Shown: positions 1 to 7,100 of the stretch, piece by piece
Position numbering within the stretch: the stretch's first letter is position 1
Layout: each line of letters starts with the position of its first letter
NCBI GenBank assembly: GCA_048520025.1
Contig: DBFZTP010000035.1
Span: 1-16,262 of the forward strand
DNA length: 16,262 nt
Origin: Aphodousia sp048520025
Lineage (GTDB): Bacteria > Pseudomonadota > Gammaproteobacteria > Burkholderiales > Burkholderiaceae_F
Reading direction: 5' to 3'
Position numbers and translations under genes: made by a program
The notes under the pieces: generated by a model
Told to the model about the DNA's origin: nothing
Database searches by the model: none
The model's input: the letters and a program-made list of their open reading frames with translations, nothing else

Positions 1-172
1 GACGGGTACGATCGAATTGCCGGAAGGCGTCGAAATGGTGATGCCTGGCGACAACATCCAAATGACGGTTCAATTGATCGCTCCGATCGCTATGAACGAA
101 GGCTTGCGTTTCGCAGTTCGTGAAGGTGGTCGTACGGTTGGCGCCGGCGTGGTTGCCAAGATCCTCGAATAA
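1..172 (+). CDS. tuf: Elongation factor Tu, 3' end only (first tuf copy)
   Basis: The reading frame is open from base 2 to a TAA at 170-172 and gives the last 56 residues of EF-Tu. EF-Tu is the cytosolic GTPase that carries aminoacyl-tRNA to the ribosome. The visible part is domain 3, with the family motifs MPGDN, EGLRFAVREGGRT and the terminal GAGVVAKILE, so the C-terminus is intact. The start lies outside the window. tRNA-Trp follows 45 bases later, then secE; this tufB-type placement is usual in proteobacteria. A second tuf begins at 16044, so the genome has at least two copies. The visible parts of the two do not overlap, so they cannot be compared here. Confidence 0.97.
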   Translation, partial: TGTIELPEGVEMVMPGDNIQMTVQLIAPIAMNEGLRFAVREGGRTVGAGVVAKILE

Positions 173-185
173 TATCGATTTCTGG

Positions 186-207
186 GTGCTCGCTAAAGAG
201 CGAGCAC
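186..207 (+). other. 9-bp hairpin between tuf and tRNA-Trp
   Basis: GTGCTCGCT (186-194) pairs perfectly with AGCGAGCAC (199-207) around an AAAG loop. It lies 13 bases after the tuf stop and 10 bases before the tRNA. No T-run follows, so it is a poor intrinsic terminator. It may mark the tuf 3' end, slow polymerase or help tRNA 5' processing. The structure is seen; the role is inferred. Confidence 0.6.
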
Positions 208-217
208 TAAGAATGAC

Positions 218-293
218 AGGGGTATAGCTCAATTGGCAGAGCGACGGTCTCCAAAACCGTAGGTTGAGGGTTCGATTCCTTCTGCCCCTGCCA
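218..293 (+). tRNA. trpT: tRNA-Trp (anticodon CCA)
   Basis: This is a complete 76-base cloverleaf. The acceptor arms AGGGGTA and TGCCCCT pair with one G-T wobble. The D arm is GCTC/GAGC, and the anticodon stem is ACGGT/ACCGT with loop CTCCAAA. The anticodon CCA (251-253) reads UGG tryptophan codons. The T arm is GAGGG/CCTTC with loop TTCGATT. The variable loop is five bases, the discriminator is G, and the 3' CCA is encoded (291-293). It sits between tuf and secE, as in many proteobacteria, and is probably cut from a longer transcript. Confidence 0.98.
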
Positions 294-314
294 CACAAGA
301 TATAGTGCATCCAG

Positions 315-335
315 GCCGCGGTCTTTGATCGCGGC
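315..335 (+). other. Hairpin between tRNA-Trp and secE
   Basis: Bases 315-323 and 327-335 pair over 9 bp (GCCGCGGTC with GATCGCGGC, one G-T pair) around a TTT loop. The following bases are T-rich but interrupted (TTGATGTTGTTT), so at best it is a weak or leaky terminator separating the tRNA from secE-nusG. A second, shorter stem (AGACT 352-356 with AGTCT 364-368) lies just downstream. Confidence 0.45.
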
Positions 336-411
336 TTGATGTTGTTTAAAAAGACTGAATTTTAGTCTGCAAAAAATAACCCTAATACAATTAGTGGTTG
401 GATTGAAAATT

Positions 412-801
412 ATGAGTACGCAAAACGCGAAACCTGAAGAAAGCTCTTCTAGCCTTGATATCCTTTTGGTGTCCTTGGCTGTTGTTTTTGCACTTGCCGG
501 TGTTTGTGCCTTTAGCTTAATGAGCGAACAAACGTTGTTGTTCCGCTTGGTGGCATTGATGGGCGGCTTGGCTTTGGCTGTTATTACTGCTTGGATTAGT
601 CCGTCCGGCAAACGTTTTATTGTTTATGGTCGTGAATCCTACGATGAATTGCGTCGTGTGATTTGGCCGACTCGCAAAGAAACGATGAGCTCTTCTGGCA
701 TGGTCTTGGCTTTTGTTGTGGCAGTTGCCGTATTCTTATTCATCGTTGACAAGCTCATTGAATGGAGTTTGTACGACTTTTTGCTCAAGCTCAGCCTTTA
801 A
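412..801 (+). CDS. secE: Preprotein translocase subunit SecE
   Basis: The product is the 129-residue inner-membrane SecE subunit, which clamps SecY in the SecYEG protein-export channel. Three hydrophobic segments are visible at about residues 15-37, 42-63 and 95-118, the three-span E. coli-like form. The most conserved element is the amphipathic stretch at about 74-90 (SYDELRRVIWPTRKE) just before the last span. I chose the ATG at 412 over an in-frame GTG at 394. The GTG has no Shine-Dalgarno sequence, whereas 412 has a weak GGA nine bases upstream. nusG follows after 24 bases, the usual secE-nusG pair. Codon use is less biased than in the ribosomal protein genes. Confidence 0.95.
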   Translation: MSTQNAKPEESSSSLDILLVSLAVVFALAGVCAFSLMSEQTLLFRLVALMGGLALAVITAWISPSGKRFIVYGRESYDELRRVIWPTRKETMSSSGMVLAFVVAVAVFLFIVDKLIEWSLYDFLLKLSL

Positions 802-825
802 TAACACAAGCCAGGGAGTCATAAA

Positions 826-1389
826 ATGACTGAAATGCAAGAACAAGCACCGGTAGCAGCGCCGAAAATGCGTTGGTATGTCGTTCATGTTTACTCAGGC
901 ATGGAAAAGAATGTTCAACGAACCCTTATCGAACGAATTGGTCGTTGCGCTTTCCCTGAGCAATTTGGTGAAGTTTTAGTTCCGACCGAAGAAGTGGTCG
1001 AAACGCGCAATAACCGTCGCTATGTCAGTGAACGCCGTATGTACGCAGGCTATGTCTTGGTGCAAATGGCAATGAATGACGACACGTGGCACTTAGTTAA
1101 GAGCACGCCGCGCGTGACGGGTTTCTTGGGTGGCAATCGTCCGGCTCCGTTGGCTGATCACGAAATTGCTACGATCTTGCAAACGCAAGAAGATACGGCA
1201 GAGAAGCCGCGTCCCAAAATTAGTTTTGAAATCGGTGAAGTGGTTCGTCTTAAAGAAGGTGCCTTCGCTGACTTCAATGGCCGCATTGAAGAAGTTGACT
1301 ATGACCGCTCTCGTTTGCGTGTCACTGTTGAGATCTTCGGTCGTGAAACGCCGGTTGATATTTCCTTCAGCGGCGTCGAAAAAATCTAA
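826..1389 (+). CDS. nusG: Transcription termination/antitermination factor NusG
   Basis: The product is a 187-residue cytosolic factor that binds RNA polymerase, suppresses pausing, and links polymerase to Rho or to the ribosome through NusE. The N-terminal NGN domain begins at about residue 16 (RWYVVHVYSGMEKNV) and includes RRMYAGYVLVQM. The C-terminal KOW domain spans about 135-187, with GEVVRLKEGAFADFNG and the typical FGRETPVDISF near the end. Length is normal for the family. AGGGAG at 813-818 is a good ribosome-binding site seven bases before the ATG. The product acts on the polymerase encoded downstream. The rplK promoter begins shortly after its stop. Confidence 0.98.
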   Translation: MTEMQEQAPVAAPKMRWYVVHVYSGMEKNVQRTLIERIGRCAFPEQFGEVLVPTEEVVETRNNRRYVSERRMYAGYVLVQMAMNDDTWHLVKSTPRVTGFLGGNRPAPLADHEIATILQTQEDTAEKPRPKISFEIGEVVRLKEGAFADFNGRIEEVDYDRSRLRVTVEIFGRETPVDISFSGVEKI

Positions 1390-1396
1390 ATTTTTT

Positions 1397-1458
1397 AGCG
1401 GGATATAACTAAAATTTGCATTTTATAAATTTTAGTGGCATAATCCCGCTCTTTCTTA
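1397..1458 (+). terminator. Large inverted repeat after nusG, possible leaky terminator
   Basis: AGCGGGAT (1397-1404) pairs with ATCCCGCT (1443-1450), and inside it ACTAAAATTT (1408-1417) pairs with AAATTTTAGT (1427-1436). The two helices are separated by a 3/6-base internal loop. The tract after the stem (CTCTTTCTT) is only moderately T-rich. The rplK promoter lies within the repeat. It may partly end secE-nusG transcripts; termination is not certain. Confidence 0.4.
1416..1444 (+). promoter_or_regulatory. Sigma70 promoter for rplK-rplA
   Basis: TTGCAT (1416-1421) and CATAAT (1439-1444) are separated by exactly 17 bases. TGG just before the -10 gives an extended -10 (TGN) element. A start near 1451 would give a leader of about 80 bases before rplK. 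E. coli has an L11 promoter in the same nusG-rplK gap. Confidence 0.7.
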
Positions 1459-1471
1459 ATCAAACAACTAC

Positions 1472-1514
1472 TAGGGAGCTTTGTTAGTGAAAGCTGGCAA
1501 GGCGATTGAACCTA
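1472..1514 (+). promoter_or_regulatory. Candidate L1-binding autoregulatory site in rplK leader
   Basis: TAGG (1472-1475) pairs with CCTA (1511-1514), enclosing a second stem AGCTTT/AAAGCT (1477-1482 with 1490-1495). The two are joined by a very asymmetric internal loop: one base on the left and 15 on the right, ending GCGATTGAA. The order GGGAG, stem, then GA..UUGAA..CC resembles the L1 site of 23S rRNA as I recall it, and L1 is known to repress the L11-L1 mRNA by such mimicry. The fold ends at the rplK ribosome-binding site (AAAGGA 1515-1520). The pairing is seen; L1 binding is inferred. Confidence 0.55.
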
Positions 1515-1529
1515 AAAGGAAATCTTAAA

Positions 1530-1961
1530 ATGGCAAAGAAAATTGTCGGCTATATTAAGCTGCAAGTTCCTGCCGGCAAGGCTAACCCCTCGCCCCCCAT
1601 TGGTCCGGCTCTCGGCCAACGTGGCTTGAACATTATGGAATTCTGCAAGGCCTTTAATGCTAAGACGCAAGGCGTCGAACCGGGTCTTCCGATTCCTGTC
1701 GTTATTACCGCTTATGCAGATAAGAGCTTCACGTTTGTGATGAAGACCCCGCCTGCTTCCATCTTGATCAAGAAGGCTGCCAAGGTTGCTAAGGGTTCTG
1801 CACGTCCGCACACGGACAAGGTTGGTAAGATTACGCGCGCTCAAGCCGAAGAAATCGCCAAGACGAAGATGCCTGACTTGACGGCTGCTGATATGGATGC
1901 TGCTGTTCGTACGATCGCTGGTAGCGCTCGTTCCATGGGTATCACGGTGGAGGGTATCTAA
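1530..1961 (+). CDS. rplK: 50S ribosomal protein L11
   Basis: The product is the 143-residue L11, which binds the GTPase-associated centre of 23S rRNA and takes part in factor-dependent steps and the RelA response. The N-terminal domain (about 1-72) contains the proline-rich PSPPIGPALGQRGLNIMEFC. The C-terminal RNA-binding domain (about 76-143) contains KAAKVAKGSARPHTDKVGK. The ATG at 1530 is chosen because the protein then starts MAKKIVGYIKLQVPAGKANP, as in the family, with AAAGGA nine bases upstream; an upstream in-frame ATG at 1506 would add a non-conserved tail. rplA starts one base after the stop, so the two are probably translationally coupled. Confidence 0.98.
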   Translation: MAKKIVGYIKLQVPAGKANPSPPIGPALGQRGLNIMEFCKAFNAKTQGVEPGLPIPVVITAYADKSFTFVMKTPPASILIKKAAKVAKGSARPHTDKVGKITRAQAEEIAKTKMPDLTAADMDAAVRTIAGSARSMGITVEGI

Positions 1962-1962
1962 G

Positions 1963-2658
1963 ATGGCTAAGATGACGAAGCGTATGAAGGCTATTAACGC
2001 CAAGGTTGAAGCTCAAAAGTTGTATGCTTTGACCGATGCCCTCACGTTAGTGAAGGAATGTGCCGGTGCCAAGTTCGACGAATCTGTCGACGTTGCTATT
2101 CAATTGGGTATTGATCCCCGTAAGTCTGACCAAGCTGTTCGCGGCGCTGCTGTTCTCCCCGAAGGTACGGGTAAGACGGTTCGCGTGGCCGTGTTCGCTC
2201 AAGGCGCTAAGGCTGATGAAGCCAAGGCTGCTGGCGCTGACATCGTTGGTTTCGACGATTTGGCTGCCACGATCAAGGGCGGTCAAATTGACTTTGACAT
2301 CCTCATTGCTTCCCCGGACGCAATGCGTATCGTCGGTCAATTGGGTAAGGTTTTGGGCCCGCGTGGCTTGATGCCGAACCCGAAGGTTGGTACGGTTACC
2401 CCTGACGTTGCTACGGCTGTTAAGAACGCTAAGGCTGGTCAAGTTCAATTCCGTGCTGACAAGGCTGGTATCATTCATGCCTCTATCGGTCGTGCTTCCT
2501 TCGACGCTGCTCGTTTGGAAACGAACGTTAAGGCTTTGATCGACGCTTTGAACAAGGCTAAGCCCGCAAGTGCCAAGGGCCAATATCTTCGCAAGATGTC
2601 GGTTTCTTCCACGATGGGTGTTGGCGTTCGCGTTGACATGGGCACCGTTGTTGCCTAA
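1963..2658 (+). CDS. rplA: 50S ribosomal protein L1
   Basis: The product is the 231-residue L1, the protein of the mobile L1 stalk that helps release deacylated tRNA from the E site. In many bacteria it is also the translational repressor of its own rplK-rplA mRNA. The signature LGPRGLMPNPKVGTVT is at 131-146. Domain II is inserted between the two halves of domain I (about 68-159). The ATG at 1963 is preceded by GGAGGG (1949-1954), which lies inside the end of rplK, consistent with coupling. In-frame open sequence upstream overlaps rplK and is not conserved. A long untranslated gap with the rplJ leader follows. Confidence 0.98.
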   Translation: MAKMTKRMKAINAKVEAQKLYALTDALTLVKECAGAKFDESVDVAIQLGIDPRKSDQAVRGAAVLPEGTGKTVRVAVFAQGAKADEAKAAGADIVGFDDLAATIKGGQIDFDILIASPDAMRIVGQLGKVLGPRGLMPNPKVGTVTPDVATAVKNAKAGQVQFRADKAGIIHASIGRASFDAARLETNVKALIDALNKAKPASAKGQYLRKMSVSSTMGVGVRVDMGTVVA

Positions 2659-2966
2659 TTAAAAGAATCCCGCGAGACCGATTTCGGTCGGTCTTGCAAA
2701 AGAGGTCGTGAGGCCTCGAGGGCTTTGGGTGGAAGGGAAACCTTCTGCTGTCAAAGACCGCTGGAAATTTGAGATTGCTCGAATTTTAAAAGTCTTAAAA
2801 CGTACTAACGGGTGCGCTTAAGATATCCAGCGCAGACGGCTACCGAAGAGAGAAAGTTTCGTTTGCTACAACTCGTTGTGCAACGGAGATACTCTCAGGT
2901 GTTGCCGGTTATTTTAAAACCGGTGCCTTGGAATTTTTCTAAGGTACCTCTGAGTGGAGCCAGACC
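2659..2966 (+). promoter_or_regulatory. rplJ leader (L10-type autoregulatory region)
   Basis: This 308-base gap carries no gene but much RNA structure. A 10-bp hairpin with one G-U pair is at 2672-2697. CTTTG (2723-2727) pairs with CAAAG (2752-2756) and encloses GAAGG-GAAA-CCTTC (2732-2745), a stem capped by a GNRA-type loop. CGCTGG (2759-2764) pairs with CCAGCG (2827-2832). CCGGTT (2905-2910) pairs with AACCGG (2918-2923) and is followed by GGAATTTTTCT. CTCAG (2894-2898) can pair with CTGAG (2950-2954) next to the rplJ ribosome-binding site. The strings CAAAGACCGCTGG and GCAGACGGC match, from memory, L10 leaders of other betaproteobacteria. The L10-(L7/L12) complex is known to repress translation through such a leader. 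I saw no convincing promoter. Confidence 0.7.
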
Positions 2967-3497
2967 GTGGGTCTTAATCGTCAAGATAAAGCGGCAGTTA
3001 TCGAAGAAGTTTCCAGCATGGTTGCTGAAGCTGGTTCGATCATCGTTGCCGAATACCGTGGGCTGAGCGTTCAAGCGGTTACCGAATTGCGTGCTAACGC
3101 TCGCAAGGAAGGTGTCCAATTGCGCGTGCTTAAAAACACTCTTGTTCGTCGCGCCGTTGCAGGTACGCCGTACGAAGGTTTGTCCGACAAGATGGTCGGT
3201 CCCCTCGTTTACGGTTTCTCTGCAGATCCGGTTGCTGCGTCCAAGGTGTTAGTCTCCTTTGCCAAGAAGAACGACAAGCTCGTAATCAAGGCTGGTGCAA
3301 TGCCTGGCAGCGTTTTGGACGTTGCTGGTGTTGAACAACTCGCTACGATGCCGAGCCGTGAAGAATTGTTGGCCAAGTTGATGGCTACGATGAACGAACC
3401 GATCGCTAAGTTCGTTCGCACGCTCAATGAAGTGCCTGCACGCTTTGTGCGTACTGTCGCTGCTGTTCGCGATGCTAAGGAAAAGGCTGCTGCCTAA
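2967..3497 (+). CDS. rplJ: 50S ribosomal protein L10
   Basis: The product is the 176-residue L10, which anchors L7/L12 dimers to the 23S rRNA stalk base; the complex also represses this mRNA. The start is GTG at 2967, with GGAG (2956-2959) seven bases upstream. The resulting N-terminus MGLNRQDKAAVIEEV is typical of Burkholderiales, where GTG starts for rplJ are common. The RNA-binding N-terminal domain includes AEYRGLSVQAVTELR and LRVLKNTLVRRA. The C-terminal part from about residue 130 (SREELLAKLMATMNEPIAKFV) is the long helix that holds the L7/L12 dimers. rplL follows after 42 T-rich bases. Confidence 0.98.
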   Translation: MGLNRQDKAAVIEEVSSMVAEAGSIIVAEYRGLSVQAVTELRANARKEGVQLRVLKNTLVRRAVAGTPYEGLSDKMVGPLVYGFSADPVAASKVLVSFAKKNDKLVIKAGAMPGSVLDVAGVEQLATMPSREELLAKLMATMNEPIAKFVRTLNEVPARFVRTVAAVRDAKEKAAA

Positions 3498-3539
3498 ACC
3501 TATTTTTTTAAACGAAATTTTTTACTGGAGCTAAATAAA

Positions 3540-3920
3540 ATGGCCCTTACGAAAGAAGAAATCCTCGACGCAATTGCGTCCATGACCGTTCTCGAAGTTT
3601 CCGAACTCATCACGATGATGGAAGAAAAGTTCGGTGTTTCCGCTGCTGCCGCTGCTGTTGCAGTTGCTGCTCCGGCTGCTGGTGGTGCTGCCGCCGCTGC
3701 TGAAGAAAAGACGGAATTCGACGTTGTCCTCGTTGAAGCCGGTTCTAACAAGATCGCCGTTATTAAGGCCGTCCGTGAATTGACGGGCTTGGGCTTGAAG
3801 GAAGCCAAGGACATGGTCGAAGGCGCTCCGAAGGCTGTTAAGGAAGCTTTGCCGAAGGCTGACGCTGAAGAAGCTCAAAAGAAGCTTGAAGCTGCTGGCG
3901 CTAAGGTCGAACTCAAGTAA
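3540..3920 (+). CDS. rplL: 50S ribosomal protein L7/L12
   Basis: The product is the 126-residue stalk protein, present in several copies per ribosome, that recruits and activates translational GTPases such as the EF-G and EF-Tu encoded in this window. The N-terminal dimerization and L10-binding domain is about 1-33. A flexible hinge rich in alanine, valine, proline and glycine covers about 34-54. The globular C-terminal domain is 55-126, with the factor-binding surface around KIAVIKAVRELTGLGLKEAK. CTGGAG (3525-3530) lies nine bases before the ATG. The gap to rpoB is long and structured, which fits the higher demand for L7/L12 than for polymerase. Confidence 0.99.
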   Translation: MALTKEEILDAIASMTVLEVSELITMMEEKFGVSAAAAAVAVAAPAAGGAAAAAEEKTEFDVVLVEAGSNKIAVIKAVRELTGLGLKEAKDMVEGAPKAVKEALPKADAEEAQKKLEAAGAKVELK

Positions 3921-4031
3921 TCTTGCTTATGCAAGAAAAATCGGGCAAGATATCATAATCGGTATTTTGCCCGTGAAATCCTCGTTGAGAGGATTTCGAA
4001 CTTGACTTGAAATGATCGAGTTTAGTTCGAA
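3921..4031 (+). other. Tandem hairpins after rplL, possible processing site
   Basis: Four stems follow the rplL stop directly. TCTTGC/GCAAGA is at 3921-3936. CGGGCAAGATATC (3942-3954) pairs with GGTATTTTGCCCG (3961-3973), 13 bp with two G-U pairs and a six-base loop. GAAATCCTC/GAGGATTTC at 3975-3997 is a perfect 9 bp. TTCGAACT (3995-4002) with AGTTCGAA (4024-4031) overlaps the end of the previous stem, so the two compete. None is followed by a T-run. E. coli has an RNase III cleavage site in this gap, and the 13-bp stem is the best candidate here by analogy only. Confidence 0.5.
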
Positions 4032-4084
4032 GTCTTCTGAGAGAGCTGAAAAAATACGAACGCTAAAGCATTTTCTGTCAATTT

Positions 4085-4119
4085 GCCGCCCGAATATCTA
4101 AGATAACGGTGCGGCTTTT
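4085..4119 (+). terminator. Terminator-like hairpin before rpoB, possible attenuator
   Basis: GCCGC (4085-4089) pairs with GCGGC (4111-4115). The stem continues with CCG/CGG (4090-4092 with 4107-4109, one bulged T) and TATC/GATA (4095-4098 with 4102-4105). TTTT follows immediately, then further T-rich sequence. It lies 72 bases before the rpoB ATG. E. coli has a partial terminator in the rplL-rpoB gap that lowers polymerase expression relative to ribosomal proteins; this hairpin is positioned to do the same. Strength is unknown. Confidence 0.5.
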
Positions 4120-4191
4120 GGCGTCTTTGTGTTTTTAACGCTTCCAGAACTTTTTATTCCTTTTCTAAACCTCACGTCGAACGGAGTGTCC

Positions 4192-7100
4192 ATGTCGTAC
4201 TCGTTCACTGAAAAAAAGCGCATTCGTAAGAGTTTTGCGACTCGCCCGAGTGTTCTTGCAGTGCCTTCCTTGTTGGAAATGCAACTTCGGTCTTATTCTG
4301 AATTTTTACAAGCCGAAGTTTCCCCCGCCGAACGTAATCCCAATAGTGGTTTGCAGTCGGCTTTTACGTCTATTTTCCCGATCACCAGCCACAATGGCTT
4401 GGCTCGTTTAGTTTTTGAAAGCTATTCGCTTGATGAGCCGGTTTTTGATGTGCCGGAATGCCAATTGCGCGGTTTGACTTATTCGAGCCGTTTGCGCGCA
4501 CGCATTCGTTTGGAAATTATTGATCGCGATGATCCGGCTAAGACCCGTATCAAAGAAATTCGCGAAAATGATGTGTACATGGGCGAAATTCCGCTCATGA
4601 CGGAAAAAGCTTCCTTCATCATCAATGGTTCTGAACGTGTGATCGTCAGCCAATTGCACCGTTCTCCCGGTTTGTTCTTCGAGCATGACAAAGGCAAGAC
4701 CCACAGCTCTGGTAAGTTGCTTTTCTCTGCCCGAATGATTCCGTACCGCGGTTCTTGGTTGGACTTTGAATTTGACGCTAAGGATATTGTTTATTTCCGT
4801 GTTGACCGTCGTCGCAAGATGCCGGCAACGGTGTTGCTCAAAGCGTTGGGCATGAACAATGAACAAATCTTAGAAACGTTCTTCGATTTCGATACCTTTA
4901 AGCTTGCCTCCCGCAGCGCCTCCATGACGCTTGTGCCGGAACGCTTGAAGGGTGAAGTTGCCCGCTTTGACATCACCAATCGTGATGGCGAAGTGATTGT
5001 TGCCAAAGATAAGCGTATCACGGCTCGTCATGTCCGCATGATGGCTGATATGAAGTCTGTGTCTGTGACGGATGACTTCTTGATTGGTCGCGTTTTGGCT
5101 AAAGATATTTTTGATACCGAAACGGGCGAATTGTTGGCTAGCGCCAATGATGAAATCACGGAAGAATTGCTCGGCAAGCTTCGTGACGCCAAGATCAAGG
5201 GCTTCCAAACGATCTACACCAATGAGTTGGATCACGGCAGCTACATCGCCGATACGTTGCGTATCGACGAAACGCCTGACCAAATGAGCGCTCGTGTGGC
5301 CATCTACCGCATGATGCGCCCGGGTGAACCGCCCACGGAAGAAGCCGTTGAAATGTTGATGAATCGTTTGTTCTTCGCTGAAGAAACGTACGATTTGTCT
5401 CGTGTTGGTCGCATGAAGGTCAATGCACGTTTGGGCCACGAAGGTGAAGAAGGTCCGTTGACGTTGACCAATGACGACATCATCGACACGGTCAAGATTT
5501 TGGTTGAATTGCGAAACGGCCGCGGTGAAGTGGACGATATCGACCACTTGGGTAACCGTCGTGTTCGCTGCGTTGGTGAATTGACCGAAAACCAATTCCG
5601 TTCTGGTTTGGTGCGTGTGGAACGTGCTGTTCGTGAACGTCTTGCTCAAGCTGAATCTGATAACTTGACGCCGCAAGATTTAATCAACAGCAAGCCGATT
5701 TCCGCTGCTATTCGTGAATTCTTTGGCTCCAGCCAATTGAGCCAATTCATGGACCAAACGAACCCGTTGTCTGAAATTACCCACAAGCGTCGTATTTCCG
5801 CTTTGGGCCCGGGTGGTTTGACCCGTGAACGCGCAGGCTTTGAAGTGCGTGACGTGCACTCGACTCACTATGGTCGTTTGTGCCCGATTGAAACGCCTGA
5901 AGGTCCGAACATTGGTTTGATCAACTCTTTGGCCTTGTATGCTCGTTTGAACAAGTATGGCTTCTTGGAAACGCCGTACCGCAAGGTTGTTGATTGCAAG
6001 GTGACTGACGAAATCGAATACATGTCTGCTATTGAAGAAGGCAAATATGTGATTTGTCAGGCTAACTCTGAGTTAGACGCTGAAGGTCGTTTGACGCAAG
6101 ATTTGGTGAGCTCCCGTGAAAACGGTGAAACGGTTCTCGTGAGCCCGGAACGCGTCCAATACATGGACGTCGCTCCGTTGCAAATCGTCTCTGCTGCTGC
6201 TTCCTTGATTCCGTTCTTGGAACACGATGACGCTAACCGCGCATTGATGGGTTCCAACATGCAACGTCAAGGTGTGCCTTGCTTGCGTCCGGAAAAGCCG
6301 GTCGTGGGTACGGGTGTTGAACGTACGGTCGCTGTTGACTCTAAGACCGCTGTTCAAGCCAAGCGTGGTGGTGTCGTTGACTATGTTGACGCAAACCGTA
6401 TCGTGATTCGTGTTAATGACGAAGAAACGGTTGCCGGTGAAGTTGGTGTCGATATTTATAACTTGCAAAAGTTCACGCGCTCCAACCAAAGCTCCAACAT
6501 CAACCAACGTCCGATCGTTTATCGCGGTGACCAAGTGGCTCGTGGTGACGTGTTGGCCGACGGTGCCTCCACCGATATGGGTGAATTGGCATTGGGTCAA
6601 AACATGTTGATCGCCTTTATGCCGTGGAACGGTTACAACTACGAAGACTCTGTGTTGATCAGTGAACGTGTTGTGGCTGATGACCGCTATACCTCTATTC
6701 ATATCGAAGAGCTCTCTGTTGTTGCTCGTGATACGAAGTTGGGTGCTGAAGAAATTACGCGCGATATCTCCAACTTGTCCGAAAGCCAATTGGCTCGCTT
6801 GGACGACTGCGGTATCGTTCAAATCGGCGCTGAAGTGAAGGCTGGCGACGTTTTGGTCGGTAAGGTGACGCCGAAGGGCGAAACCCAATTGACGCCGGAA
6901 GAAAAGCTTTTGCGTGTGATCTTCGGTGAAAAGGCCAGCGACGTTAAGGATACGTCTTTGCGTGTGCCGTCTGGCATGACCGGTACGGTGATCGACGTTC
7001 AACTCTTCACGCGTGAAGGCGTGGAACGTGATGCTCGCGCCAACTCTATCATTGAAGACGTCTTAAAGCGCTATCGCCAAAACTTGGACGAAAAGCTTCG

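Noticed and set aside
363..391. Possible secE promoter: TAGTCT, 17 bases, TACAAT
   Set aside because: The -10 is good but the -35 matches only three of six bases, and the start would leave a leader of only about 14 bases. I did not consider it strong enough to list as a feature.
1130..1408. 92-codon open frame inside nusG in another frame
   Set aside because: It overlaps nusG entirely in a different frame, has a lysine/arginine-rich random composition and no ribosome-binding site.
1897..1962. Upstream start for rplA overlapping rplK
   Set aside because: The ATG at 1963 gives the standard L1 N-terminus with GGAGGG upstream; the extension is rplK read in another frame.
4002..4030. TTGACT as a -35 for an internal rpoB promoter
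   Set aside because: No acceptable -10 lies 16-18 bases downstream; the bases are better explained by the overlapping hairpins.
4129..4191. In-frame GTG extension of rpoB by 21 codons
   Set aside because: The extension starts just after the terminator-like hairpin, is not conserved in the family, and the ATG at 4192 has its own ribosome-binding site.
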